Below are positions 1 through 8,800 of a stretch of DNA of 64,000 nucleotides, piece after piece. The stretch is from positions 2,042,095 to 2,106,094 of the forward strand of contig CAWHBM010000001.1 of NCBI GenBank assembly GCA_963827725.1, given 5' to 3'. A model generated the notes under the pieces. The model was not told the DNA's origin. It ran no database searches and was given only the letters and a program-made list of their open reading frames with translations. How positions within the stretch are numbered: the first letter of the stretch is position 1; the number at the start of each line of letters is the position of its first letter. A program made the translations under genes and the position numbers. The stretch comes from VAXT01 sp963827725. GTDB taxonomy: Bacteria; Actinomycetota; Thermoleophilia; Gaiellales; Gaiellaceae.

Positions 1-121
1 TGGTAGGTCGGCATACCGAAGAGGATAGAGAAGGCCCCTCGTTCGGGTGCCCTCGTTGGGGGGCCGCAGTTCGAGGGAACTCCCGCGAGGGAGGGGAGCG
101 CCGTCCCGATCAGAGGGACTG

Positions 122-1726
122 GTGCCGCACTTCGCCCTCTCCCTCTGCCGCCGTCTCGCGGGCGTCGGGCTCGTTACCGGTCTCTTCCTCGCGCTCGCAG
201 CGTCGTTCCCGGCGCACGCGTCGGCCGCCTCGAAGCCCGGTTGCAGCGCGCCTACGCGCGCAATGAAAATCGTCTCCCTGCGCGTGTTCCAGGGCCAGGT
301 GAAACCGGCCCGCGTGAAGTTCTTTCGCCAGCACAAGCGAGCACGCGCGCGGCGCGCGTTCGTAGCCGGCCAGCAACGCAGGCTCACAGCGCTGAAGCGC
401 GCAGTTGCCCGCTGCGGCTCAGGCGCGAATGCCGTCCCCGAGGCCGTCCCGGATCCGGAGCCGAAGGCCTGCTCACCCTCGCTCTACTCCGCCCCCTACG
501 TGGAGATGAACGAAGGAACGACCAACGCCGCGCTCCCACTGAAGCCCGGCAGACAGATCCGAGCGGTGATGCTCTTCGTCGACTTCCCGAACCTCCATGC
601 GAGCGGATCGACGAGCGCGCTCTACGACCGGCTCGTCCCACGCTCGCGCTCCTGGTTCAACGAGGTCTCCTACGGCCGCGTCCAGCTCGACGTGACCGCC
701 GTCGACCGCTGGTACCGGATGCCGCACTCGGTCGGCAGCTACGACCTCGCGGACGGAATCAGCTGGGAGGAGCACTACGACTACATGCGCGACGCGATCG
801 CCGCCGCCGACGCCGACGTCGACTTCTCGCGCTACGAGGTCGTCTACGTCACGGCGGCGAAGGGCACACCGATTGATCGCTCGCCTGCCTTCCATGCGTA
901 TCAGGGATCAGGCATCCGGGTCGACGGGACCGAGATCCGGGCAGGCTCGACCTTCTTCGAAGACACGCACTCCGACGCGCGCTACGCCGCCAACGTCTTG
1001 ATCCACGAGACCGGGCACGTCCTCGGGCTACCGGATCTCTACGACGTCCCCAATCCCAATTTCTGGAGCGCCTTCCGCTTCGCGGGCAGCTGGGACATGA
1101 TGAGCTGGAACGAGCCCGGCGGGCACTTCCTTGCCTGGGAGAAATGGAAGCTCGGCTGGCTCGAGCCTTCCGAGCTCACCTGCCTGGACGAGCCCGGCCA
1201 GCTGACGACGACGATCACCCCGCTTGCGCGGCCCGGAGGTCTCAAGGCAATCGTCGTCAAGACCGGTCTCTCGTCAGCATTCGTCATCGAGGCGCGCAGG
1301 CGCATCGGCGAAGACACGCGGCTCTGCGAAACGGGCGTTCTCATCTACTCCGTCGACGCATCGGTCCGCACCGGCTACGGGCCGGTTCGCGTCCACCCCG
1401 CCCAGCGGGACTCGGGCGGGGCTGTCTTGAATCGGTGCGGGCCGCTTAACAACGCGACGTTCGACAGCGCTCGCGGCGAGGACGACCTCTTCGTGAACGA
1501 TGCCGCCGGGATCAGGGTCAAGGTGCTCGCGTCGAGCGCGAAGGGCTTCCGCGTCCGCGTGACGCGAACGTCCCTCGCGGCGCAGGGCCTGCCCAGCACG
1601 CGGTTCGTGCAGGGTGAGGAGAGCGTTCAGGCGCAAGGCTCGCTGGCGCCTCCGCAGTCTCCGTTCTCAGCCGTCTCGCTTCCGTTCGGAACCGGCTGGG
1701 ATCTAGATCCGCTGGCCGAGCGCTAG
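122..1726 (+). CDS. Secreted M6-type zinc metalloprotease
   Basis: Probable secreted peptidase acting outside the cell. From the chosen start the N-terminus is a classic signal peptide (basic LCRR, then a hydrophobic stretch ending near ASFPAHASA). The zinc site is HETGHVLGLPDLYD around residue 295, the HExGH form used by M6 (immune inhibitor A-like) peptidases, followed by GSWDMMSWNEPGGH, which fits the conserved methionine-containing segment after the site. The C-terminal half is beta-rich with no recognised anchor. The open frame extends upstream to a GTG at 47, but GTG at 122 is preferred because it follows AGAGGG and begins directly at the signal peptide. It converges on the next gene with two bases between the stops. 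Family assignment is confident; the substrate is unknown. Confidence 0.85.
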   Translation: MPHFALSLCRRLAGVGLVTGLFLALAASFPAHASAASKPGCSAPTRAMKIVSLRVFQGQVKPARVKFFRQHKRARARRAFVAGQQRRLTALKRAVARCGSGANAVPEAVPDPEPKACSPSLYSAPYVEMNEGTTNAALPLKPGRQIRAVMLFVDFPNLHASGSTSALYDRLVPRSRSWFNEVSYGRVQLDVTAVDRWYRMPHSVGSYDLADGISWEEHYDYMRDAIAAADADVDFSRYEVVYVTAAKGTPIDRSPAFHAYQGSGIRVDGTEIRAGSTFFEDTHSDARYAANVLIHETGHVLGLPDLYDVPNPNFWSAFRFAGSWDMMSWNEPGGHFLAWEKWKLGWLEPSELTCLDEPGQLTTTITPLARPGGLKAIVVKTGLSSAFVIEARRRIGEDTRLCETGVLIYSVDASVRTGYGPVRVHPAQRDSGGAVLNRCGPLNNATFDSARGEDDLFVNDAAGIRVKVLASSAKGFRVRVTRTSLAAQGLPSTRFVQGEESVQAQGSLAPPQSPFSAVSLPFGTGWDLDPLAER

Positions 1727-1728
1727 TA

Positions 1729-2544
1729 CTAGTCAGCGACTCGGTTCCGCAGGACGCCGATCCCCTCGATCTCCAGCTCGACGACGTCTCCTCGCTGGAG
1801 CCAGCGGCCGTCGCCGTGCTCGAGGATGCAGCCCGTGCCGACGGTGCCCGAGCCGAGGACGTCGCCGGCGCGAAGGCGCGTGTTACGAGCGGCGTGCTCG
1901 ACGATCGTGTCCCACGAATGCTGCATGTCGCCCATGTTCCCGCGTGAACGCTCCTCGTCGTTCACCCGCGCGACCATGTCGAGCTTCAGGTCGCCGAGCT
2001 CGTCCGGGGTGACGACCATCGGCCCAAGGCTCGTCGCAAAGTCCTTGCCCTTGGACGGCCCGAGGCCGATCTTCATCTCGGGACGCTGGAGGTCGCGTGC
2101 CGACCAGTCGTTCATGATCGTGAACCCGCCGATCTGGCCGTCCTTGCCGATCACGACGGCGGCCTCGAGCTCGTAGTCGAGCTCGTTCGAGCCCTCGGGA
2201 TAAGGGATCTCGTCCTCCGGGCCGAAGATCGCCGCCGGATTCGAGAAGTAGAAGGCGGGAACCTCGTACCACTCGGGCACCATCTCGAGGCCACGGAGCC
2301 CGCGGGCTGTCTTCACGTGCTGCTCGAAGGCGTAGAAGTCGCGCACCGACGGTGGGTACAGGACCGGAGGCCGAAGATCGACCTCCTCCAACTTGTACTC
2401 GGCGTGCTCTCGCGCCTGTCCGCCGCCGGCGAAGAACGACTGAATCGTCTGGGCGGCAAGCTGGATCACGCGGTCGCCTTCCACGCGGCCCGGCCAGCCG
2501 CGTTCCAGGTTCTCGCCCTTGGGACTGAACATGACCAACCTCAT
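1729..2544 (-). CDS. Fumarylacetoacetate hydrolase family protein
   Basis: FAH-superfamily enzyme of 271 aa, which usually hydrolyses or decarboxylates acylpyruvate-type substrates. The metal-binding signature is visible as ELDYELEAAVVIGKDG (two glutamates) followed by MNDWSARDLQ (aspartate), and the C-terminus has the family's GDVLGSGTVGTGC and later LEIEGIGVLRN. The start codon overlaps the stop of the upstream cation transporter (ATGA), so the two are probably translationally coupled. 4-hydroxyphenylpyruvate dioxygenase lies 1.7 kb upstream on the same strand, so a role in the last step of tyrosine/homogentisate breakdown is plausible. The family is broad, however, and no homogentisate dioxygenase is present here. 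Confidence 0.88.
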   Translation of the reverse strand: MRLVMFSPKGENLERGWPGRVEGDRVIQLAAQTIQSFFAGGGQAREHAEYKLEEVDLRPPVLYPPSVRDFYAFEQHVKTARGLRGLEMVPEWYEVPAFYFSNPAAIFGPEDEIPYPEGSNELDYELEAAVVIGKDGQIGGFTIMNDWSARDLQRPEMKIGLGPSKGKDFATSLGPMVVTPDELGDLKLDMVARVNDEERSRGNMGDMQHSWDTIVEHAARNTRLRAGDVLGSGTVGTGCILEHGDGRWLQRGDVVELEIEGIGVLRNRVAD

Positions 2545-3899
2545 GGCTCGGTGTGAACGCTAACGTCGGCGAGGCCTGGAAGGGAGCGGCGTACCTCCTC
2601 CTCGACCTCGCTTGCGAGGGCATGGGCCTCCGCCAGGGGGCTCCCCCGGTCAAGCCCGAGCGTCAGGAACACGACGAGCCCGTCGTCGGTCTGGAGGAAG
2701 CGGACCTCGCGAGGAAGCGAGCCCGTTCGCTCCTGCACGATCCTCCGAACCGTCTCGGCGTCAGCCTCGACGTCGGCCTCGGCCGGAGCGCTGCCGGTGC
2801 CCGGCTCGCGAAGCGGCTCGAGGTGCGTCTGGACGGAGATCACCTCGGGCACGGCCTGTGCGATCGCACGCTCGACCTGCGTGGCGACCAGGTGCGCAGC
2901 CTCCAGTGTCTGCTCACCGGGAAGTTTCAGATGCAAGGCGACCTGGAGACCGCCGTCGACCGAGACGACTCGCAGGTTGTGCACCTCGCGGACGCGCGGG
3001 ACCGTGAGCGCGGCGGCGAGCACGCGCTCGCGCAGTGCCGTCTCTCCCTCTGCCGGCTCGACGTGGACGACGACGTCGCTCTCGGGCAACGCGCTCTGGA
3101 CCGCAGCCTCGACGGCATCCGCCGCGGCATGTCCTTGTCCAACGCCCGCGTCGGGCGAAACCCCGATGACGACGTCGGCGAAGTGGCGCCCTGCCGCCTG
3201 CCTGATCCGCAGGCGCCGCAGCTCGACACTCGGGTCGAGCCTGGCGATGGCAGTCCGCGCTGCTCGCTCGGCCTCGGCGGGAACCTGGTCCATGAGCACG
3301 TCGATGTTCCCCCGCATCAGGCGCCCGGCGGCGAGCAGGACGAGCATCGCCACGAGGAGCGCGGCGGCCGCATCGCCCTCGGGCCACCCCGCCCGCGCCA
3401 GCAGGAGGCCGGCAAGCACCGCGGTCGAGCCCACCATGTCGGTCGCGAAATGGAGCGCATTCGAGGCGAACGCGGGGCTCTGGTAAAGGCGCGCAGCCCT
3501 GCGCGAGACCGTCGTCCGGCTCGCGTCGACGGCGATGACGACCAGGACGACGACCAGCGCGTACCACGTCGGGTCGACGTGCGGCTCGGCGGAGCCCACG
3601 AGCACGGCCAGAGCGCGGTAAGCGATGTAGAGACTCGCAAGCACGAGGATCGCGGCCTCGCCGAGCGCGACCAGGTGCTCGGCCTTGCCGTGTCCGTACG
3701 GGTGCGCACGGTCAGCAGGGCGGCCGGCAACCCCGACCGCGAAGAGCGTCAGCAGCGCGGCGACAAGGTCGGTGCCGGAATGGATCGCCTCGGAGATGAG
3801 CCCGAGGCTTCCGGTCGCCAACCCGGTCCCGAGCTTGAGCGCGATGAGCACGCAAGCCGCGACAACGGAAACAAGCGCCGTTCGCCGCTGCGGACTCAT
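2541..3899 (-). CDS. Cation diffusion facilitator transporter with three C-terminal dimerisation-like repeats
   Basis: Inner-membrane divalent cation/proton antiporter of the CDF (ZT) family. The N-terminal ~210 residues contain six membrane segments with the expected site residues: ISEAIHSGTDLVAA in helix 2, HPYGHGKAEHLV after helix 3, and a histidine/aspartate pair near ALHFATDMVG in helix 5. The remaining ~240 residues are unusually long for the family: they look like three successive cytoplasmic ZT-dimer-type domains (roughly 215-290, 295-370 and 385-452), each ending in a V.VHVEP or V.THLEP-like strand. Most CDF proteins carry one. The metal cannot be read from the sequence. It is coupled to the downstream FAH-family gene by a 4-bp overlap. 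Confidence 0.9.
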   Translation of the reverse strand: MSPQRRTALVSVVAACVLIALKLGTGLATGSLGLISEAIHSGTDLVAALLTLFAVGVAGRPADRAHPYGHGKAEHLVALGEAAILVLASLYIAYRALAVLVGSAEPHVDPTWYALVVVLVVIAVDASRTTVSRRAARLYQSPAFASNALHFATDMVGSTAVLAGLLLARAGWPEGDAAAALLVAMLVLLAAGRLMRGNIDVLMDQVPAEAERAARTAIARLDPSVELRRLRIRQAAGRHFADVVIGVSPDAGVGQGHAAADAVEAAVQSALPESDVVVHVEPAEGETALRERVLAAALTVPRVREVHNLRVVSVDGGLQVALHLKLPGEQTLEAAHLVATQVERAIAQAVPEVISVQTHLEPLREPGTGSAPAEADVEADAETVRRIVQERTGSLPREVRFLQTDDGLVVFLTLGLDRGSPLAEAHALASEVEEEVRRSLPGLADVSVHTEP

Positions 3900-3960
3900 T
3901 CCGAAAGGCTACGAGGAAACGTGAGCGTGCGGCCTATGACAAGTCAGTCAGAGAGCTAAA

Positions 3961-4075
3961 TCGACGAAGGCATGGGCGGGCTGATCGAGGCGTCGCAACT
4001 TCGGCACGTGTGCTCTTAGTCGCCCAAAGTGCGAAGCACTTTGGGCGAGTCCCGGGCCCGTGGCCCGGGACCTAG
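3961..4075 (-). repeat. Dispersed double-hairpin element, copy 1
   Basis: First of three related copies in the window. Hairpin 1 has 12-bp perfect arms at 4021-4032 and 4036-4047 with loop GAA; its tip is GTGC-GAA-GCAC, which contains GCGAAGC. Hairpin 2 has 10-bp perfect arms at 4049-4058 and 4062-4071 with loop CGT. A flank upstream of hairpin 1 (TGTGCTCTTAGTCGC) is shared with the copy at 44.0 kb. On the minus strand the element begins exactly at the stop codon of the 42-aa membrane peptide, so it sits at the 3' end of that transcript. Confidence 0.8.
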
Positions 4076-4200
4076 TACCAGCGGCCGCGGCGAAAGCCGC
4101 CGAATGCCAGGCCGAGGATGATCAGTAGTAGGCCGAGCCAGAGATTGCTGATGATCAGGATGACGATTCCGACGATGACGAGAATTGCACCGATTCCCAC
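4072..4200 (-). CDS. Small membrane protein, 42 aa
   Basis: A short reading frame from GTG at 4200 to TAG at 4072-4074, below the usual gene-finder cutoff. The start follows a good ribosome-binding site (GAGAGGGGA, about six bases upstream). The product is almost entirely hydrophobic: two short membrane segments (GIGAILVIVGIVILIIS and LWLGLLLIILGLAF) and a basic tail GGFRRGRWY. It starts 15 bp downstream of the hpd stop on the same strand, so it is probably the last gene of that operon. Its stop codon is the first base triplet of the double-hairpin element. The layout resembles small LiaF/DUF5668-like membrane peptides, but no family is assigned. Confidence 0.6.
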   Translation of the reverse strand: MGIGAILVIVGIVILIISNLWLGLLLIILGLAFGGFRRGRWY

Positions 4201-4215
4201 GAACTTCCCCTCTCT

Positions 4216-5316
4216 CTAGAGATTGCCCCGCAGGGCCTGTTCACGCTCGATGGCCTCGAACAATGCCTTGAAATTGCCCTCGCCAAACCCGCGCGAGCCG
4301 TGTCGTTCGATCACCTCGAAGAAAAGCGTCGGCCGATCCTGGGCCGTCTTCGTGAAAATCTGGAGCAGGTAGCCCTCCTCGTCGCGGTCGGCGAGGATGC
4401 CCAGTCGCTTCAGGTCCTCGTAGTCAGCGTCGATCTCGCCGACCCGCTCCTCGAGGTCGTCGTAGTACGCAGTGGGAGTCTTCAGGAACTTGAGGCCGCG
4501 CTCCTCGAGCTGCTCGACGGTGGCGACGATGTCGTCCGTCGCCATCGCAACGTGCTGGACGCCCGGGCCCCCGTAGAAATCGAGGTATTCCTCGATCTGG
4601 CTCTTGCGCTTCCCCTCAGCGGGCTCGTTGATCGGGAACTTGATCTTGCCCTCGCCGTCCATCATCACCTTCGACATGAGCGCCGAGTACTCGGTCGAGA
4701 TTGCCTCGTCGGAGAAGTGGATGAGCTCGGTCATCCCGAACGACCGCTCGTAGAACTCGACCCAGTGCTGCATTCGCCCGAGCTCGACGTTTCCAACGAC
4801 GTGGTCGATCACCTGGAGGCCGATGCCCGTCGCAGGCGCGCCGTTCTCGCTGACCGTTCTGTACCCGGGCAGGTACGGCCCGGCGTACTCCTCGCGATTG
4901 ACGAACGTGTGGATGTTCTCTCCGTACGTCGCGATCGAGGCCAGCTCCACGCGCCCGTTCTCGTCTTCGACCCAGTGCGGCTCGACGACGCTCCTGGCCC
5001 CGCGCTGCACGGCCTGGCGGTAGGCCTCGGTCGCGCTCGGGACGGTGAGGGCGACGTCCTTGACTCCGTCGCCGTGGGAGCAAGCAAAGCGGGTGATCTC
5101 ACTGTCCGGGCGCAGCCCGCTCGTCAGGACGAGCCGGACATCGTTCTGGTCCAGGACGTACGAGGCTCGGTCGCGCAGGCCCGTCTCGGGGCCGGCATAC
5201 GCCGTCTGCGTGAACCCGAGCGCCCGCTCGTAGTAATACGCCGCCTGCTTCGCGTTGCCGATCCAAAGCTCGAGGTGGTCCCACCCCTTGATCGGCATGA
5301 AGTCGTTCGAGCTCAC
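4216..5316 (-). CDS. hpd: 4-hydroxyphenylpyruvate dioxygenase
   Basis: Fe(II)-dependent dioxygenase converting 4-hydroxyphenylpyruvate to homogentisate in tyrosine catabolism. It has two vicinal-oxygen-chelate halves (about residues 10-140 and 165-330). The iron ligands are visible at His172 (VIDHVVGN), His255 (GVQHVAMA) and Glu334 (FFEVIERHG), and the conserved C-terminal GFGEGNFKALFEAIEREQ is present. Its 366-aa length is normal for the family. It starts with GTG overlapping the TGA of the upstream MFS gene (GTGA), so transporter and enzyme are coupled. The downstream FAH-family gene would fit the end of the same pathway. Confidence 0.96.
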   Translation of the reverse strand: MSSNDFMPIKGWDHLELWIGNAKQAAYYYERALGFTQTAYAGPETGLRDRASYVLDQNDVRLVLTSGLRPDSEITRFACSHGDGVKDVALTVPSATEAYRQAVQRGARSVVEPHWVEDENGRVELASIATYGENIHTFVNREEYAGPYLPGYRTVSENGAPATGIGLQVIDHVVGNVELGRMQHWVEFYERSFGMTELIHFSDEAISTEYSALMSKVMMDGEGKIKFPINEPAEGKRKSQIEEYLDFYGGPGVQHVAMATDDIVATVEQLEERGLKFLKTPTAYYDDLEERVGEIDADYEDLKRLGILADRDEEGYLLQIFTKTAQDRPTLFFEVIERHGSRGFGEGNFKALFEAIEREQALRGNL

Positions 5317-6845
5317 GTCTCAGATCTTACGACAGTTGGCGTCTTCGCCTCTGGGATCACTGCAGCTGGATCCTCCTCGAAACCCTCGCGCAGCGGTACC
5401 GCCCGCAGCCCGAAGAAGACGATCACAAAGATGATCGCCGGTAGGACGGCGGCGGCCATGAACGCCGGCTGCATCGCCTCGGCGAGCGCCTCGCGCAGGT
5501 TAGGCGGCAACTGGCGCACCGCAGCCTGCTCGACGTCCGTTCCACTCGGCAGGCCGTGGTTGATCAGGACCCCCATGAGCGTCACGCCGAGCGTCGAGCC
5601 GATCGAGCGCGAGAACTGGGTGAGGGCGGTCGCCGACCCGATCGCCCGGAACGGGACGACGTTCTGCACGGCGACGACGAAGACCTGCATCATCAAGCCC
5701 AGGCCGACGCCGGTCACGGCCATGTACATCGCAGCCTCACCGTTCGACGTGGTCGTGTCCATCGTCGAGAGTAGGAGAAGCCCGACGCCGAGCACGAGCG
5801 GCCCCGCGAGGGCATTCGGCCGGTAGCGGCCGCTCCGGGAGATCCACTGGCCGGAGAGCGCGCTCGTGAGGACCGCGGCGACCATGAATGGCGTGAGCAC
5901 AACTCCGGACGCCGTTGCGGAGGTGCCGATCACGCCCTGCACGAAGAGCGGGACGTAGGCGATCGTGCCGACGAACGCCATCGCGGCGAGACCGGTGCAG
6001 ACGACCCCGGTCGCGACGGTGGGGTTCCGCAGCAGGTCGAAGGGCAAGATTGGCTCAGGTGCGCGCCGCTCGACGTACGCAAAGGCCGCCAGCAGCCCGA
6101 CCGCGAGGACGAGCGCGCCGAGGACCGGCGGGGATCCCCAACCGTGGTCACGGCTCCAGACGAGACCCAGCAGCAGAGTCGCTGTGCCGGCGGCAAGCAG
6201 CGCGGCGCCCGGAAGGTCGAGGTAGTGATCGCGTCGGGCGGTCCGCTTCGGAATCGCAATTGCGATCACAACCAGAGCGACTAGCCCGATCGGCAGGTTG
6301 ACGTAGAACGCCCAACGCCAACTCGCCTGGTCGACGAGGATTCCGCCCACCAGGGGGCCGAGGAAGGATCCGACGATGAACGTCGACCCGAGGAGCCCCT
6401 GATAGCGCCCGCGCTCGCGGGGCGGCACGATCACGCCGATCGTCGCGTGCGCGAGCGCGAACAGCCCACCCGCTCCCATGCCCTGGACGACACGGAAGGC
6501 GACGAGCTGGTTCATCGACTGAGCGAGGCCGCACAGCGCCGAGCCGACGAGGAAGATCGAGATCGCAAAGAGCCACAGGAGCCGCCGGCCGTAGATGTCG
6601 CCGAGCTTCCCGTAGAGGGGAACAGTGACGGTCATCGCCAGGATGTAGGAGGTGATCACCCACGAGTAGCTCGTCAGTCCGCCGAGGTCGTCGACGATCG
6701 CCGGCAGTGCCGTCGCGACGATCGTCTGGTCGAGCGCGGCGAGCAGCAGCGCGACCATGATCGCGCCGTAGATCGCGAGAACACGCCCGATCGTGAAGCG
6801 GTATCCGGGCGGTTTCTCGGCAAGACGAGCGCGAATTCGACCCAC
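5313..6845 (-). CDS. MFS drug exporter, DHA2 (EmrB/QacA) type
   Basis: Proton-driven exporter of 510 aa with about 14 membrane segments. Visible family motifs include LDQTIVATALPAIVDDLGG in helix 1 (DHA2 motif D1), GKLGDIYGRRLLW between helices 2 and 3 (motif A), and FIVGSFLGPLVGGILVD (motif C of antiporters). A soluble C-terminal tail of about 30 residues follows the last helix. It overlaps hpd by four bases and is read before it, so it may export an aromatic intermediate or toxic analogue, but that is inference from position only. Confidence 0.92.
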   Translation of the reverse strand: MGRIRARLAEKPPGYRFTIGRVLAIYGAIMVALLLAALDQTIVATALPAIVDDLGGLTSYSWVITSYILAMTVTVPLYGKLGDIYGRRLLWLFAISIFLVGSALCGLAQSMNQLVAFRVVQGMGAGGLFALAHATIGVIVPPRERGRYQGLLGSTFIVGSFLGPLVGGILVDQASWRWAFYVNLPIGLVALVVIAIAIPKRTARRDHYLDLPGAALLAAGTATLLLGLVWSRDHGWGSPPVLGALVLAVGLLAAFAYVERRAPEPILPFDLLRNPTVATGVVCTGLAAMAFVGTIAYVPLFVQGVIGTSATASGVVLTPFMVAAVLTSALSGQWISRSGRYRPNALAGPLVLGVGLLLLSTMDTTTSNGEAAMYMAVTGVGLGLMMQVFVVAVQNVVPFRAIGSATALTQFSRSIGSTLGVTLMGVLINHGLPSGTDVEQAAVRQLPPNLREALAEAMQPAFMAAAVLPAIIFVIVFFGLRAVPLREGFEEDPAAVIPEAKTPTVVRSET

Positions 6846-6866
6846 GCGCTCAGACTAGCGGGGGCG

Positions 6867-7772
6867 TTACGTGGGCTCGGGCGGAGGTTGGCGGCCGCGC
6901 GAGAAGACGATGCCGGCCGCGATCAAGAGACCGCCGGCGAACTGGAGCCTGGTCAGGCTCTCGTGCAGGAGCAGCAGCGCGATGACGGCCGCGAGGAACG
7001 GCTGCAGGTTCGCGAACAGGGACGCGCGGGTCGGGCCTACGCGGTCGATCGCCGAGAACCAGAGCAAATTCGTGATCACGAGCGGGCCGACCACCGCGTA
7101 CACGAAGCTTGCCCAGACGAGCCAGGAGAGGTCAAAGCTCTGGTCGTCGAGCTGCGGCGCACCGGCGGCGAGAAGCGCGATGCTGACCGCGACGAGGAAG
7201 ATCGCGCTCAGCCGATATGGCGAGTAACGCCGCATGAGCGGCGCGAGTGCGACCGAGTAGCCGGCCCACATCGCCGAGCTCATGATCGCAAGCAGGTCAC
7301 CCCAGATGGATCCCGAGAGGCTGTCCCCCGAGCCGGCCGTGACGAGCGCCACCCCGCCGAACGAGAGCGCCGCCGCGATCCAGAAACGGCCGGTGAGCTG
7401 CTCCATTCCTACGAGCCGGGCGATCAGACCCGTGAAGATCGGGAGCGTCCCGAAGAGCAGAGCCACGGTCGTCGCCGTCGTCAGGTCGATCGCGAAGACG
7501 AAGCCGACCTGGTTCAAGAACAGGAGCACGACCGCCCCTCCCACGAGTGGCAGGTCGCGCCGCTCGATCCGCAGCGAGCGTTCGCGCGGCAGCACGATCA
7601 GCAGAAAGATCAGCGCAGCGATTGCGTAGCGAATTCCCGCATAGGAGAGCGGCCGGAAGCCGTGGTCGAGGATGTACTTCGAGGTCGTGAAGTTGAGCGC
7701 CCACAGACAGACGGTCACGAGGAGCATCGCGTCTGCCACAGAGCTCCGGCGCACCGAAACGAGCCTACCCAT
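6867..7772 (-). CDS. EamA/DMT-family transporter
   Basis: Ten-helix drug/metabolite transporter of 301 aa, built from two EamA repeats (about 10-140 and 155-295). Repeat 1 carries LWALNFTTSKYILDHGFRPL and repeat 2 begins MSSAMWAGYSVALAPLM, both typical. The open frame extends far upstream, but ATG at 7772 is chosen because the protein then begins just before helix 1 and because the divergent gene at 7787 leaves only 14 bp. The substrate cannot be predicted. Confidence 0.9.
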   Translation of the reverse strand: MGRLVSVRRSSVADAMLLVTVCLWALNFTTSKYILDHGFRPLSYAGIRYAIAALIFLLIVLPRERSLRIERRDLPLVGGAVVLLFLNQVGFVFAIDLTTATTVALLFGTLPIFTGLIARLVGMEQLTGRFWIAAALSFGGVALVTAGSGDSLSGSIWGDLLAIMSSAMWAGYSVALAPLMRRYSPYRLSAIFLVAVSIALLAAGAPQLDDQSFDLSWLVWASFVYAVVGPLVITNLLWFSAIDRVGPTRASLFANLQPFLAAVIALLLLHESLTRLQFAGGLLIAAGIVFSRGRQPPPEPT

Positions 7773-7786
7773 TAGCCTTCGCCCCG

Positions 7787-8065
7787 ATGGCAGAGCCGAC
7801 CAGAGACGACGTCGACGCGATCGTCGGCCCGGCGACGCCCCACTTCGCCTACCAGCTGCGCGCGCGTGTCCTCGAGCTCGTCGAGGACCTTCCCGAGGCT
7901 CACGAGGTCCGCCGCTATGCCAAGGAGAAGGCCGACCTCCTCGACCGGCTCGGCCATGCCTCCTCGAAGGCAGAGGAAGGCCGGCGTGAGTCGAGCACGC
8001 GGCCCGGCTGGGAGACGATCCCGAGCGCCGCGCCCGCCGACCAGCCGCTTCCTCGCCACAAATGA
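7787..8065 (+). CDS. Small hypothetical protein, 92 aa
   Basis: Acidic, probably helical soluble protein with no recognised domain. The core reads HFAYQLRARVLELVEDLPEAH and continues with charged helices; the C-terminal 30 residues look disordered (PSAAPADQPLP). Its stop overlaps the start of the FabL-like reductase (ATGA), so it heads a three-gene operon with that reductase and a methyltransferase. The coding pattern and overlap support a real gene. The function is unknown. Confidence 0.65.
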   Translation: MAEPTRDDVDAIVGPATPHFAYQLRARVLELVEDLPEAHEVRRYAKEKADLLDRLGHASSKAEEGRRESSTRPGWETIPSAAPADQPLPRHK

Positions 8066-8800
8066 GCTTCGAAGGCGCCACCGTGTTCGTCACGGGGGGC
8101 TCACGGGGGATCGGCAAGGCGATCGCACACCGGTTCGCCGACCTGGGCGCAGCCCGAATCGGCATCGGCTACATGCGAAACGATTCGGCGGCCGAGGAGA
8201 CGGCCGAGGAGCTGCGCGCCAAGGGCGCCGAGCCGCTGCTCGTCCGGGGGAACGTCTCCTCCGACCGCGTCGTTCGCGAGGTGGCCGAGCTCGGCCCGCT
8301 GCGGGCGCTCGTCCACAACGCTGCGACCGGAGTCATCCGCCCCGCATTGGAGACCGAGGACAAGCACTGGGACTGGACGCTTGACGCGAACGCGCGTGCG
8401 TTTCTCTCGCTCGCCCGCGCCGCCGCTCCCCAGATGCCGGTCGGCTCCTCGATCGTCGGCATCTCGAGCCTGGGCTCGACCCGGGTCCTCGAGGAGTACG
8501 TGCTGGTGGGCACCTCGAAGGCGGCGCTCGAGGCGCTCGTCCGCTATCTGGCAGTCGAGCTCGCGCCGAGGGGGATCCGTGTGAACGCCGTCTCCGGAGG
8601 CGTCGTCGACACGGCCGCGCTCGACCACTTCCCGAACCGGGACAAGATGCTCGAGTGGGGCAAGAAGCGGACGCCCGCGGGCCGCCTTGTCGAGCCGAAG
8701 TGACATCGCCGACGCAGTCGCGTTTCTCTGCTCGCCTGAGGCGGACATGATCTGCGGCCACATCCTCGTCGTCGACGGCGGCTTCTCGCTGCCCGCGTAG
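8062..8800 (+). CDS. fabL: FabL-type enoyl-[ACP] reductase (SDR), apparent frameshift
   Basis: NADPH-dependent short-chain reductase closely resembling enoyl-ACP reductase III of Bacillus, the last step of fatty-acid elongation. Visible features: TGGSRGIGKAIA cofactor motif, NAATGVIRP, HWDWTLDANARA, SSLGSTRVLEEYVLVGTSK (active-site Tyr-x6-Lys), and AVSGGVVDTAALDHFPNR. Frame 1 stops at 8701-8703 after RLVEPK. The missing C-terminus (DIADAVAFLCS... to IVDGG-like VVDGGFSLPA) continues in the +1 frame to TAG at 8798-8800. Removing one T at 8701 restores a full-length family member. The restored stop overlaps the next start (TAGTG), which supports a sequencing error over decay. Confidence 0.85.

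Noticed and set aside
2553..3959. 468-codon plus-strand open frame
   Set aside because: Antisense to the cation diffusion facilitator; its composition (Arg/Asp/Gly/His) is typical of a shadow frame.
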